A program made the position numbers and the translations under genes. DNA of 46,039 bases from Loktanella sp. (GTDB lineage Bacteria > Pseudomonadota > Alphaproteobacteria > Rhodobacterales > Rhodobacteraceae): positions 1-46,039 of the forward strand of contig JAIBDT010000014.1 in NCBI GenBank assembly GCA_024686085.1. Reading direction: 5' to 3'. The notes under the pieces are model-generated. The model was not told the DNA's origin. It saw nothing but the letters and a program-made list of their open reading frames with translations, and ran no database searches. This document shows positions 24,951 to 33,741 of the stretch, piece by piece (the first letter of the stretch is position 1; each line of letters begins with the position of its first letter).

Positions 24951-27442
24951 CCGTCGACGCGGATCGCCGCGTTCTTGGAGTCATACGGGCTATCTTCGAC
25001 GATTTCGGCAGGCCACATTTGATCCAGCATTTTGACCTGAACCTTTGCGCCAACTTCGGCCATCGAAGGCTTTACATAGCCCATGCCAATCGACTTCTCG
25101 AATGCCACCGAATAGCCGCCCGATGTCAGACGACCAATGCGGTTGCCATCCATATCATATAGCGCCTCACGACCCCATGGATCGGCATCGTTTGGCCCGT
25201 CAATCAGCACGGTGACACACTTGGAACGCACACCCTTTGCGACCATTTCGTCCTTGCCGTGGAACTCTTTATTGAGGTCGATAAAGCGTGGCAAATCGGC
25301 CTCGACCGGTGTCGCATCGCGGCCCAGTTCGTTGCCAAACGCGCGGTAGGATTTCTCCTGACGCAGCCAGTTTTGCGCACGCGCACCGACCAATTTCATG
25401 CCGTGCTTTTCACCCGCCTTTTCGAGCAAATCGAACAGATAGTTCTGCATCTCAATCGGGTGATGCAATTCCCAACCCAACTCACCAGTATAGGCCACAC
25501 GGATCGCGTTTACAGGGCACATGCCAAGCTCGATCTTCTTAGCAGACAGCCAAGGGAACCGCTTGTTGGACAGCGCCGTTTCTGGCTCTGCGTCTTTGAT
25601 GACCTCAGCCAAAACCGCACGGGCCTTTGGGCCTGCAATCGCAAACACACCCCATTGGGTCGTGACGTTCTGCACTTCGATGCGGCCGAACTCGGCCTCT
25701 TTGTCCTCAACTGCTTTGCGCAAGAAGTCGGCGTCATAAGCCGTCCAAGCCCCTGCTGATACAAGATAATATTCATCCTCAGACATGCGCACGATGGTAT
25801 ATTCCGTGCGGGTCGTGCCGTGTGACGTCAGCGCATAAGTCAGGTTGATACGACCGACCTTTGGCAGTTTGTTCGTTGTGAACCAGTCGAGGAACGCCGT
25901 CGCGCCTGGTCCTTTGACCACATGTTTGGTAAACGCAGTCGCATCAATCAGGCCCACGCCTTCACGCACAGCTTTTGCTTCTTCAACGGCATATTGCCAC
26001 CAGCCACCACGGCGGAAAGACCGCGCATCGTGGTCGTTAAAGCCCATCGGGGCAAAGTAGTTCGGACGCTCCCAACCATTCACAAAACCAAACTGTGCGC
26101 CGCGTGCAGCCTGACGGTCATAGGCAGGCGAGCACCGCAGCGGACGACACGCAGGACGCTCTTCATCTGGGTGGTGCAACACATAAACGTGGTCGTAGCA
26201 TTCTTCGTTCTTACGCGCCGCATATTCGGTCGTCATCCAGTCGCCGTAGCGTTTTGGATCAAGCGATGCCATGTCAATCTCGGCTTCACCATCGACCATC
26301 ATTTGGGCGAGGTAATAGCCGGTCCCACCCGCCGCCGTGATCCCGAACGAGAACCCTTCAGCCAACCACATATTGCGCAAACCAGGTGCAGGACCAACCA
26401 GCGGGTTGCCGTCTGGTGTATAGCAAATCGGGCCGTTGAAGTCGTCCTTCAAGCCGCTTTCCTCGCAAGACGGAATCCGGTGGATCATCGCCATGTACTG
26501 CTCTTCGATCCGCTCTAGGTCGAGCGGGAACAAATCCGCGCGGAAACTGTCAGGCACGCCGTATTCAAACACTGCAGGCGCGTTCTTTTCGTAGACACCC
26601 AAAATCCAACCGCCACGTTCTTCACGGACGTAAGATTGCGCATCGGCATCACGCACAACGGGATGCTCGACATTGCCCGCCGCACGGAATTCAACCAGCG
26701 CAGGGTCTTTGTCCATCACGATAAACTGGTGCTCTACAGGGATCGCAGGGATCTTGATGCCGAGCTTGCGGGCGGTCGTTTGCGCGTGGTTGCCCGATGC
26801 CGTCACAACATGTTCGGCGGTGATCACAATAGTCTCTTCGGACGGCACAAGGTTGCCGCCCTTCTCAACCATTTTCACACATGTCACGTCCCAATGCGTG
26901 CCATTCCAATGAAACGCATCGGCCTGCCACTTACGCTCGATCATAGCACCATGTTGACGTGCACCCTTGGCCATCGCTTGGGTCACGTCAGCGGGGTTAA
27001 TATACCCATCTGTCTGGTGATAAAGTGCGCCTTTCAGGTCGTCCGTACGGATCAACGGCCATTTTGCCTTGATTTGATCAGGTGTCATCCACTCGTAAGG
27101 AACATCGCATGTCTCGGCGGTGGACGCGTAAAGCATATACTCGTCCATACGCTCGTCGGTCTGCGCCATGCGCAGGTTACCAACAACCGCAAAGCCAGCG
27201 TTCAGGCCTGTTTCGGCCTCCAGCGATTTATAGAAATCAACCGAATACTTGTGGATGTGCGTTGTGGCAAAAGACATGTTGAACAACGGCAGCAAGCCCG
27301 CAGCATGCCAAGTTGATCCAGACGTCAACTCATCACGCTCCAAAAGCATGACATCTTCCCAGCCCGCTTTCGCAAGGTGGTAGGCAATCGACGTTCCGAC
27401 GGCACCACCGCCGACAACTAAAGCTTTGACGTTGGTTTTCAT
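24947..27442 (-). CDS. Dimethylglycine/sarcosine dehydrogenase-like FAD and GcvT-domain protein
   Basis: This 831-aa protein has two modules. The N-terminal DAO-type flavin domain starts VKALVVGGGAVGTSIAYHLA, with SGSTWHAAGLLP near residues 41-52; the His of WHAAG is the residue that binds FAD covalently in dimethylglycine and sarcosine dehydrogenases. The C-terminal part, from about residue 440, resembles GcvT, with REGVGLIDATAFTKHVVKG, TYALTSHGTTRTEYTIVRM and YTGELGWELHHP, and should bind tetrahydrofolate to capture the demethylated one-carbon unit. Which methylated glycine is used is not known. The start at 27442 has AGAGGA upstream; the longer frame to 27562 is not family-like. Confidence 0.92.
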   Translation of the reverse strand: MKTNVKALVVGGGAVGTSIAYHLAKAGWEDVMLLERDELTSGSTWHAAGLLPLFNMSFATTHIHKYSVDFYKSLEAETGLNAGFAVVGNLRMAQTDERMDEYMLYASTAETCDVPYEWMTPDQIKAKWPLIRTDDLKGALYHQTDGYINPADVTQAMAKGARQHGAMIERKWQADAFHWNGTHWDVTCVKMVEKGGNLVPSEETIVITAEHVVTASGNHAQTTARKLGIKIPAIPVEHQFIVMDKDPALVEFRAAGNVEHPVVRDADAQSYVREERGGWILGVYEKNAPAVFEYGVPDSFRADLFPLDLERIEEQYMAMIHRIPSCEESGLKDDFNGPICYTPDGNPLVGPAPGLRNMWLAEGFSFGITAAGGTGYYLAQMMVDGEAEIDMASLDPKRYGDWMTTEYAARKNEECYDHVYVLHHPDEERPACRPLRCSPAYDRQAARGAQFGFVNGWERPNYFAPMGFNDHDARSFRRGGWWQYAVEEAKAVREGVGLIDATAFTKHVVKGPGATAFLDWFTTNKLPKVGRINLTYALTSHGTTRTEYTIVRMSEDEYYLVSAGAWTAYDADFLRKAVEDKEAEFGRIEVQNVTTQWGVFAIAGPKARAVLAEVIKDAEPETALSNKRFPWLSAKKIELGMCPVNAIRVAYTGELGWELHHPIEMQNYLFDLLEKAGEKHGMKLVGARAQNWLRQEKSYRAFGNELGRDATPVEADLPRFIDLNKEFHGKDEMVAKGVRSKCVTVLIDGPNDADPWGREALYDMDGNRIGRLTSGGYSVAFEKSIGMGYVKPSMAEVGAKVQVKMLDQMWPAEIVEDSPYDSKNAAIRVDG

Positions 27443-27542
27443 GGGGCGATTCCTCTGCAAATACGCGTTGTGCGTAAATTGCGCGAAAACCACATCCAAC
27501 ACCAGAACCAGCCGACCTGTCAGCGCACGATTGCGACAGTCG

Positions 27543-27573
27543 CAAAAGAAACGGCCCCGCAAACGCAGGGCCG
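27543..27573 (-). terminator. Terminator downstream of the 472-aa membrane protein gene
   Basis: On the minus strand CGGCCC (27573-27568), a 10-nt loop and GGGCCG (27557-27552) are followed by TTTCTTTT. It lies about 13 bp past the stop at 27586 and before the DMGDH-like gene, so the two genes are probably separate units. Confidence 0.75.
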
Positions 27574-27585
27574 CTTCAATGTCTG

Positions 27586-29004
27586 TTACTCAGTTCCGCC
27601 CACGACACAGCGGCGTACACCCAGTTCTATCGTGCAATTCCCGAAGGTATTCTCACCTTGGCCGATCTTCGTGCCGCGACGGATCACCAGTTCGGACGCT
27701 GAGACGGTGGATTCAGGCAAAGCAACTGAGGTTGCCGCTGCCGCGTCGTAGGTTTCAGGCATCAAGCGGATCAGGCGGATCACCTCGTCTGCCAAAACAT
27801 CCCCATCTTTGATATAGCGATCCATATCTTTGCGTTCTTTTGCGGTGCGGTGCACGCCCCACATAGCGCTTAGAATACGTTCTTCTGTGTCGGTCCAAAC
27901 GGTTTGCCCTTCCAATAGGCCTTTCGCAGTATACGATACCTCTTCGAGCGGGCTAAGTTCAGGTATTGGGCCAAGCAAGTCACGAATTTCCTGCGGGTAA
28001 GACAAGGCCGTACCGTGATGGTCAAACACATCTTCCCATGATTTAAAGTTTCCGCTGACCATGCTGTCCAACAATCGTTTTGACTTCACCGAATAATCCA
28101 GACGGGTATTCACTAGTAGATAGGCTTTGCGGGCAATCGTCGGCGCAGGCGCCTCGCGTGGCAGATCATCGGTGTAGGTCTGAAAGGTTGTGCTAATCAG
28201 CAAATGCGGATCAGGCTCTGGCAGACGGGCAATCAAGTCTGCCATCGGAATGGCCTTCATGACTTCGGCAACCGCAGCGTCGCTAGCATTTGTCAAAATC
28301 TTGATTATAAAAACGCGACCAACATCGGCAGTGAACACACGGTAATCCACGGGGACCTTGATGCCCGATGACCCGCTACGCGAATATGGATCAGCTTGCC
28401 TAAACGGAACACCATGGTGCAGCGCGAAAATATCAGTCTTGCCACCCCCGATTATATCCGAGGTAAAGCTAATATTGCTTGAAATAGCCGCCATCATACC
28501 GCCGCGCACGGTGTTACGGTTGTATTGGTCAGGTACGTACATCAAGAAAGCGATACGCTGACTGCCACGCATGTAATGACGCACAATCGCATTGCCGACA
28601 CCATTTGCAGCATCATCAAAATCTTCCAGCAAGGTGTTCGTGCCAGTCTTCACAATCGGATTGCGTGAAAATTTGGTCTGCGTAATTTCTTCACCATCAG
28701 CCGTGCGGTAGTCAGCAGCAAACCATCCTTCGGGATCAGATGGCGCAAGATCTTTCAAACTGACTTTGGGGCGCACCGTGGCTGATCCTGTCAAATCTTC
28801 CCACATCATCTTAAGCGCGAACGCCATGCCAGTGGTGGCCTGACTGCCACCGGGCGTCGCCTCGACGGATATTTCTTTGTCGTCGGAATTGTCGCCATCA
28901 GCTTTCGCGACATCCTCTGTCTGCATTTGCTGGAATAACATCAGGCACATCGCTGCAATTAGCAGGATGCCGCCAAAGAAAATCGGAAAAATGAATCGGT
29001 TCAT
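27586..29004 (-). CDS. Membrane-anchored hypothetical protein, 472 aa
   Basis: The family is not recognised. One N-terminal transmembrane segment (FIFPIFFGGILLIAAMCLML, residues 4-23) is followed by a charged linker rich in Asp, Lys and Glu (TEDVAKADGDNSDDKEISVE) and a large soluble part that should face the periplasm. Readable segments include DPEGWFAADYRTADGEEITQ near 95, GSQRIAFLMYVPDQYNR near 150 and a Cys pair at the C-terminus (NCTIELGVRRCVVGG) that could form a disulphide. The start at 29004 is chosen because the longer frame to 29292 does not look coding. It is divergent from panC. Confidence 0.85.
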   Translation of the reverse strand: MNRFIFPIFFGGILLIAAMCLMLFQQMQTEDVAKADGDNSDDKEISVEATPGGSQATTGMAFALKMMWEDLTGSATVRPKVSLKDLAPSDPEGWFAADYRTADGEEITQTKFSRNPIVKTGTNTLLEDFDDAANGVGNAIVRHYMRGSQRIAFLMYVPDQYNRNTVRGGMMAAISSNISFTSDIIGGGKTDIFALHHGVPFRQADPYSRSGSSGIKVPVDYRVFTADVGRVFIIKILTNASDAAVAEVMKAIPMADLIARLPEPDPHLLISTTFQTYTDDLPREAPAPTIARKAYLLVNTRLDYSVKSKRLLDSMVSGNFKSWEDVFDHHGTALSYPQEIRDLLGPIPELSPLEEVSYTAKGLLEGQTVWTDTEERILSAMWGVHRTAKERKDMDRYIKDGDVLADEVIRLIRLMPETYDAAAATSVALPESTVSASELVIRRGTKIGQGENTFGNCTIELGVRRCVVGGTE

Positions 29005-29146
29005 GGCTGCTCTCTCGATTAAATACCCCCTTAAGTTGCGAAACAATCGCGACACCAGTGCGTTACTGTTGCGACGATTTTGTGGCACTTGTGGCATCCC
29101 GCCCCGCCGCTTATTGATTTGGCAACGCATTCGATAAGGTAGACCG

Positions 29147-29989
29147 ATGAAGATTTGCACAACAATAAAAGACATTCGTGCGGCGGTCGCAGAAATGTCA
29201 AAACAAGGCACCGTGGGTCTGGTAACTACGATGGGCGCATTACATGCAGGCCATATGGCGTTAGTCAAAGCAGCATCTAACGCCCATTCCAATGTTGTCG
29301 CGACGATCTTTGTGAACCCAACGCAGTTTGGTAACCCTGCCGATCTGGAAACCTATCCGCGTACCGAAACCCAAGACCTTGCGATGCTCAAAGCCGCAGG
29401 CGTCGCCGCCGTATTTATGCCCCAAGTTGCGGAAATGTACCCAGACGGCGACGAAACAATCGTTGAAACGACAGGGCTTGCCCATGTGTTTCACGGGCTT
29501 GTGCGGCCTGGACATTACCGCGGGGTCGCGACAGTTGTGACCAAACTGTTCAATATTGTCGGCGCAAATGCGGCCTATTTTGGGGAAAAGGATTATCAGC
29601 AACTTGCTGTGATCCGGCGTATGGTCCGTGACTTGCACGCCCCGATTGAAATCCACGGCGTGCCTACGGTGCGCGAAGCCGACGGGTTGGCTATGTCATC
29701 GCGCAACGTGCGACTGACACCAGACCACCGCGCAGCAGCGCCGATCCTTGTGACAGCACTTGCCGCAGCAGAGGCCCTGCTCCGCTCTGGCGAAACTATC
29801 GAGACCGCCGCCGATGCGATCCGCGCCACCATCGCCACGGAACCCCTTGCAGACCTCGTCGCGGTCGATATCGTAGACCCAACCACTTTCGCCCCTGCGA
29901 CAGGCACGCCAAACGGTTCCATCGGGATCATGCTGTCAGCGCAATTCGGCGATGTTTTGTTGATCGACCAAAAGGAAATCACACTATGA
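29147..29989 (+). CDS. panC: Pantothenate synthetase (pantoate-beta-alanine ligase)
   Basis: PanC joins pantoate and beta-alanine with ATP to give pantothenate, the precursor of coenzyme A. The 280-aa protein shows the nucleotidyltransferase motif [16 protein letters not shown] (HxGH-type, near residues 27-42), [37 protein letters not shown] near 146 and MSSRN near 183. It overlaps panB by ATGA, so the two steps of the pathway are translationally coupled. coaBC, which acts later in coenzyme A synthesis, lies elsewhere in the same window. Confidence 0.97.
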   Translation: MKICTTIKDIRAAVAEMSKQGTVGLVTTMGALHAGHMALVKAASNAHSNVVATIFVNPTQFGNPADLETYPRTETQDLAMLKAAGVAAVFMPQVAEMYPDGDETIVETTGLAHVFHGLVRPGHYRGVATVVTKLFNIVGANAAYFGEKDYQQLAVIRRMVRDLHAPIEIHGVPTVREADGLAMSSRNVRLTPDHRAAAPILVTALAAAEALLRSGETIETAADAIRATIATEPLADLVAVDIVDPTTFAPATGTPNGSIGIMLSAQFGDVLLIDQKEITL

Positions 29990-30798
29990 GTGTTCAATCT
30001 GAGAAAATCCGCCGCAATACTGTGCCGCAAATCGCGAACCGAAAAGGCGGTGATCCAATTGTATCACTGACCTCCTATCATGCGCATACTGCTGCAATCG
30101 TTGATAAATATGCGGACTTTATCCTTGTCGGCGACAGCCTTGGGATGGTGATGCACGGGATGGACAGCACTGTAGGCGTGCCGCTCGACCTGATGATCAT
30201 GCATGGCAAGGCCGTTGTGCGCGGCACACAAAAAGCGCTGATCGTTGTGGACATGCCCTTTGGAACCTATGAAGAATCTCCGAACATGGCATTCCGCAAC
30301 GCAGCCAAGATCATGAAGGAAACGGGTTGCGGGGCCGTCAAACTTGAAGGCGGCGCGCGCATGGCCGACACGATCAAGTTCCTTGTTGAACGGGGCATCC
30401 CCGTCATGGCGCATATCGGCCTGACACCACAGTCAAGCCACGTGATGGGCGGGTTCAAAACCCAAGGGCGCGACGAGGACACATGGGGCGCACATATCGC
30501 AGACGCCCATGCTGTGACCAACGCTGGCGCCTTCGCTGTGGTGCTCGAAGGCATGGTCGAACCACTTGCGTCCAAGATCACCAACGAGATTGCTATTCCA
30601 ACCATTGGCATCGGTGCATCCGCAGATTGCGACGGGCAAATTCTGGTGCTGGAGGATATGCTTGGCATGAACCCATGGACGCCAAAATTTGTGAAAGTTT
30701 ACGGGCAACTCGGACCGATGATCGAAGACTCAGTCAAGCGATACGCAGAGGAAGTCAAAGACCGGTCATTCCCGTCAGAAGACGAAGTTTACCGCTAA
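29986..30798 (+). CDS. panB: 3-methyl-2-oxobutanoate hydroxymethyltransferase
   Basis: PanB transfers a hydroxymethyl group from methylenetetrahydrofolate to ketoisovalerate, forming ketopantoate. The 270-aa TIM-barrel protein shows [20 protein letters not shown], the metal- and substrate-binding [39 protein letters not shown] and the catalytic-Glu region [11 protein letters not shown], then [19 protein letters not shown]. It is the second gene of panC-panB, followed by a strong terminator. Confidence 0.97.
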   Translation: MSVQSEKIRRNTVPQIANRKGGDPIVSLTSYHAHTAAIVDKYADFILVGDSLGMVMHGMDSTVGVPLDLMIMHGKAVVRGTQKALIVVDMPFGTYEESPNMAFRNAAKIMKETGCGAVKLEGGARMADTIKFLVERGIPVMAHIGLTPQSSHVMGGFKTQGRDEDTWGAHIADAHAVTNAGAFAVVLEGMVEPLASKITNEIAIPTIGIGASADCDGQILVLEDMLGMNPWTPKFVKVYGQLGPMIEDSVKRYAEEVKDRSFPSEDEVYR

Positions 30799-30817
30799 TT
30801 TCTACAGATAGTCGAAG

Positions 30818-30860
30818 TAACGCCAGAGGCATCTAAATATGCCTCTGGCGTTAACCTTTT
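30818..30860 (+). terminator. Strong Rho-independent terminator after panB
   Basis: A perfect 15-bp stem (TAACGCCAGAGGCAT at 30818-30832 and ATGCCTCTGGCGTTA at 30839-30853) with the loop CTAAAT is followed by ACCTTTT. The long perfect stem may work in both directions. Confidence 0.9.
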
Positions 30861-30962
30861 GACGGGGAAGCATTTTTTACTCCTCCCCCTCGCAATGTGA
30901 CACAACATGTGCTATATTGAAGGTACCACTCGTTAGAAGTGGACTTTTGAGGAGAACGACAA

Positions 30963-31115
30963 ATGACCCGAACTACCGTGCTTGCGCTTGTCGCAATGTC
31001 GGTTTTGGGCGCCTGCATGGACGCCCAAGGCTCCCACATAGCTGGCCGTGCCGACAATGATATGCTCCGCTTTTCTGCATCAAACTACGTGCTGATCCTC
31101 GAGGACGCGCGCTAG
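30963..31115 (+). CDS. Small lipoprotein, 50 aa
   Basis: This short gene has a strong ribosome-binding site (TGAGGAGAA, 8 bases before the ATG). The product begins TRTTVLALVAMSVLGACMDA after Met1, a type II signal peptide with lipobox LGAC and lipidated Cys18, leaving a mature peptide of only 33 residues (segments AGRADNDMLRFSAS and YVLILEDAR). It lies between the panB terminator and a hairpin at 31141, so it looks monocistronic. Function is unknown; small entericidin-like lipoproteins are one comparison, but no sequence similarity is claimed. Confidence 0.72.
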   Translation: MTRTTVLALVAMSVLGACMDAQGSHIAGRADNDMLRFSASNYVLILEDAR

Positions 31116-31140
31116 GTTTCTTGTGATTTAAATGCTTAGA

Positions 31141-31158
31141 TCGGGCCTTTGGGCCCGA
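31141..31158. terminator. Hairpin between two convergent genes, possible bidirectional terminator
   Basis: TCGGGCC (31141-31147), loop TTTG and GGCCCGA (31152-31158) lie between the stop of the 50-aa lipoprotein gene and the stop of the hydroxyacid dehydrogenase gene. Neither side has a long T run, so termination efficiency is unclear. Confidence 0.6.
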
Positions 31159-31167
31159 CCATTTGAC

Positions 31168-32154
31168 TTACAACATCGCTGGAATAACCAGATCCGGCGG
31201 ACGGTGCCCATCGGCAAATGTTTTGATGTTGATGATCACTTTCTCACCCATCTCTACGCGGCCCTCAATCGTTGCCGACCCCATATGCGGCAGCAGCACG
31301 ACATTGGGCAGCTCTTTGAGGCGCGGGTTGATGGCTTGCGCGTTCTCGAAAACATCCAAACCGGCACCCGCCAATTCACCTGCGCGCAACATGCGGGTCA
31401 GTGCGTTTTCATCAACGACTTCACCACGCGATACGTTGACCAACACAGCATCAGGCTTCATCAACTTTAATCGGCGTGCATTCATCAAATGAAACGTCGA
31501 CGGGGTGTGCGGGCAGGAAACCGACACAATATCCATGCGTGCGATCATCTGGTCGAGGCTCTCCCAATAGGTCGCATCCAAAGCCTCTTCGACCTCGGGG
31601 CGCAGGCGCTTGCGGTTGTGATAGTGGACTTGCATACCAAATGCTGCCGCGCGGCGGGCAACGGCCTGACCGATACGCCCCATACCCAAAATGCCCAAAC
31701 GGCGACCACCAATGCGACCGCCCAACATGCCTGTGGGGCTCCAACCTTGCCAGTCATTGCCCTGCATGACGCGCAGGCCTTCGGGAATGCGGCGGGTCAC
31801 GGCCAGCATCAACGCCATCGCCATGTCAGCGGTATCATCCGTGGTAACACCTGGGGTGTTCGACACCTGAATGCCGCGCTGGCGGGCAGTCGCGACATCA
31901 ATATTATCTACGCCCGCACCATAATGGGCAATCAGGCGCAAATTCTCGCCCGCACCCGACAAAAGCCCAGCATCAATCTTGTCCGTAATTGTCGGCACCA
32001 GCACATCAGCCGTACGCATGGCCTCTGCCAGTTCGTCGCGGGTCATCGGCGTGTCATCTTCGCGCAATACGCAATTAAACAATTCGCACAATCGCGTCTC
32101 AACGACATCGGGCAACCGTCGCGTCACAACAACACTCAAGCGTTTACCTGTCAT
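31168..32154 (-). CDS. D-isomer-specific 2-hydroxyacid dehydrogenase (glyoxylate/hydroxypyruvate reductase-like)
   Basis: This 328-aa NAD(P)-dependent enzyme has the Rossmann motif LGILGMGRIGQAVARR near residues 155-170 and the catalytic Arg in VNVSRGEVVDENAL. Further on are the downstream Glu and the His in LLPHMGSATIEGRVEMG. The LIAHYGAGVDNIDV region (near 78) is typical of the GyaR/GhrB group reducing glyoxylate or hydroxypyruvate. The start at 32154 is chosen because GGGAG lies about 8 bases upstream; a reading to 32178 is possible. It is divergent from the SH3-domain gene. Confidence 0.92.
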   Translation of the reverse strand: MTGKRLSVVVTRRLPDVVETRLCELFNCVLREDDTPMTRDELAEAMRTADVLVPTITDKIDAGLLSGAGENLRLIAHYGAGVDNIDVATARQRGIQVSNTPGVTTDDTADMAMALMLAVTRRIPEGLRVMQGNDWQGWSPTGMLGGRIGGRRLGILGMGRIGQAVARRAAAFGMQVHYHNRKRLRPEVEEALDATYWESLDQMIARMDIVSVSCPHTPSTFHLMNARRLKLMKPDAVLVNVSRGEVVDENALTRMLRAGELAGAGLDVFENAQAINPRLKELPNVVLLPHMGSATIEGRVEMGEKVIINIKTFADGHRPPDLVIPAML

Positions 32155-32266
32155 GAAACTCACTCCCCTGCTTTTCAAATTGACGTGTCAGTGTCAGGTT
32201 GCAAGAAACGGACGCGAGGCACAAGAACCGATGCGCCGTTTGAGTAGTGATAAAGGCGAACAGGCA

Positions 32267-32779
32267 ATGTTTTCATTGGTAAAATGGGTATGCGCGATTG
32301 TGCTTTGCGCAAGCATGGCATCTAGCCAAGAAAATGACGCGCCCGCAGCTGCCCTAGGGCCAGAAACCAATTTGCCGATGCCACGCTTTGTATCGTTGAA
32401 AGCAAGCGAAGCCAACGTGCGGCGCGGCCCGTCCCTGACACACCGGATCGATTGGGTTTTCAAGCGGCGCAACATGCCGCTGCAGGTCGTTGCTGAATAC
32501 GGGCATTGGCGGCGGGTAATTGACCGCGAAGGCCAAGGCGGCTGGGTGCACTATACGATGATATCTGGCACGCGGACCGTCATCGTTGATCAAGACATGC
32601 TGCCATTGCGGGCACGCGCGGACGCACAAGCGACCGAGAACGCCGAACTTCAAGCGGGCGTCATCGCCAAACTCGACGAATGCGGCCCTGCATGGTGCAA
32701 ACTCTCGGTCGACGGCTATCGCGGCTGGGCACCAAAAGACGCGCTTTGGGGTGTGGACGCGGCCGAGTTGCTGGACTAA
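32267..32779 (+). CDS. Exported bacterial SH3-domain protein
   Basis: This 170-aa protein has a Sec-type signal peptide (FSLVKWVCAIVLCASMASSQ, residues 2-21) and two SH3-like modules. The first begins at LKASEANVRRGPSLTHRIDW and ends at HWRRVIDREGQGGWVHYTMI. The second covers MLPLRARADAQA to WCKLSVDGYRGWAPKDALWG. Bacterial SH3 domains usually bind cell-wall peptides, so a periplasmic envelope role is inferred. The start at 32267 is preferred; an in-frame ATG at 32231 is possible. It is divergent from the hydroxyacid dehydrogenase gene and 38 bp ahead of the CDF transporter. Confidence 0.85.
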   Translation: MFSLVKWVCAIVLCASMASSQENDAPAAALGPETNLPMPRFVSLKASEANVRRGPSLTHRIDWVFKRRNMPLQVVAEYGHWRRVIDREGQGGWVHYTMISGTRTVIVDQDMLPLRARADAQATENAELQAGVIAKLDECGPAWCKLSVDGYRGWAPKDALWGVDAAELLD

Positions 32780-32817
32780 GGCTTTGCCTCGCGCACGCAA
32801 GGCGGTACACCAAAACC

Positions 32818-33741
32818 ATGACACTACAAAATGATACCCGCTTAAACCTATCGGCTGGCCTACTTTCGGTGACAGTCGCGCTGATCCTTGTGATCGCCAA
32901 GCTTTGGGCGCTGGGGGAAACGGGGTCTCTTGCGATCGCGGCGACCCTCGCCGACAGCGCGATGGACCTGATGATGTCGCTGGGCGGGTTGGTCGCAATT
33001 GCCTATGCCGCCAAACCGGCAGACGACGACCACAATTTTGGACACACCAGCGCAGAAGATATCGCAGCGCTTGGGCAATCCGTGTTCATCCTGATCTCAG
33101 CGGTCGTCATTGCGGGGGCCGCGATTTTCCGACTGCTCGATCCGTCAGTCAGCCTGCCGGACAACGAACAAAGCGGCATCGCGGTCATCCTGATGTCGAT
33201 TGGTCTCACCCTTGGGCTGGTCCTATGGCAACGGCGGGTCGCCGCAAAAACCGGCAACCGCGTCGTGGCTGCAGACAGCCTGCACTACCTTGGCGACCTA
33301 GTGCCAAACGTGGGGGCTATTCTTGCGCTTTGGGCCTCGGCTCAATTCGGGATGGGACAAGTCGACAGCGTCGTGGCCTTGGGCGCTGCTGCCATTCTCG
33401 CCATCGGGGCGCTGCGGATCGGCAAGGGGGCGTTTGATGCATTGATGGACAGACAAGCCGACCCAGAGATGATCACAGGTATTGCCGCCATCGCCGCCGA
33501 TTTTGACGGGGTGCACGGGTTTCACGACCTCAAAACCCGCGTCGCAGGCAGCGCAGTCTTCGTGAACATCCACATCGAACTCGACGGCAATCAAACCCTT
33601 GATGAGGCCCATGCGATCGGGGCTGCCCTGCGGCGCGCGATTATCGCAGACTACCCGCGTGCTGATGTGTTGATCCACAAAGATCCCGTCGGGGTCGAAA
33701 AGCACCCCGACGATACGCGCCAGCAGGTTTTACCCAGCTAA
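32818..33741 (+). CDS. Cation diffusion facilitator (FieF-like metal efflux pump)
   Basis: This 307-aa inner-membrane antiporter for divalent metal ions has about six hydrophobic helices in its first two thirds and a cytoplasmic C-terminal domain of about 80 residues. The transport site residues seen in FieF are present: Asp46 and Asp50 (LADSAMD in helix 2) and His156 and Asp160 (DSLHYLGD in helix 5). The HNFGHTSAEDIAALGQ loop is the family signature. Zn and Fe are the likely ions, but selectivity cannot be read. The ATG at 32818 starts the conserved part. Its end overlaps the end of the convergent M3 peptidase gene by 12 bp. Confidence 0.93.
   Translation: MTLQNDTRLNLSAGLLSVTVALILVIAKLWALGETGSLAIAATLADSAMDLMMSLGGLVAIAYAAKPADDDHNFGHTSAEDIAALGQSVFILISAVVIAGAAIFRLLDPSVSLPDNEQSGIAVILMSIGLTLGLVLWQRRVAAKTGNRVVAADSLHYLGDLVPNVGAILALWASAQFGMGQVDSVVALGAAAILAIGALRIGKGAFDALMDRQADPEMITGIAAIAADFDGVHGFHDLKTRVAGSAVFVNIHIELDGNQTLDEAHAIGAALRRAIIADYPRADVLIHKDPVGVEKHPDDTRQQVLPS

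Noticed and set aside
31489-32247. Open frame of 252 aa on the plus strand
   Set aside because: It is antisense to the 2-hydroxyacid dehydrogenase gene and has a His/Arg/Thr-rich shadow composition.
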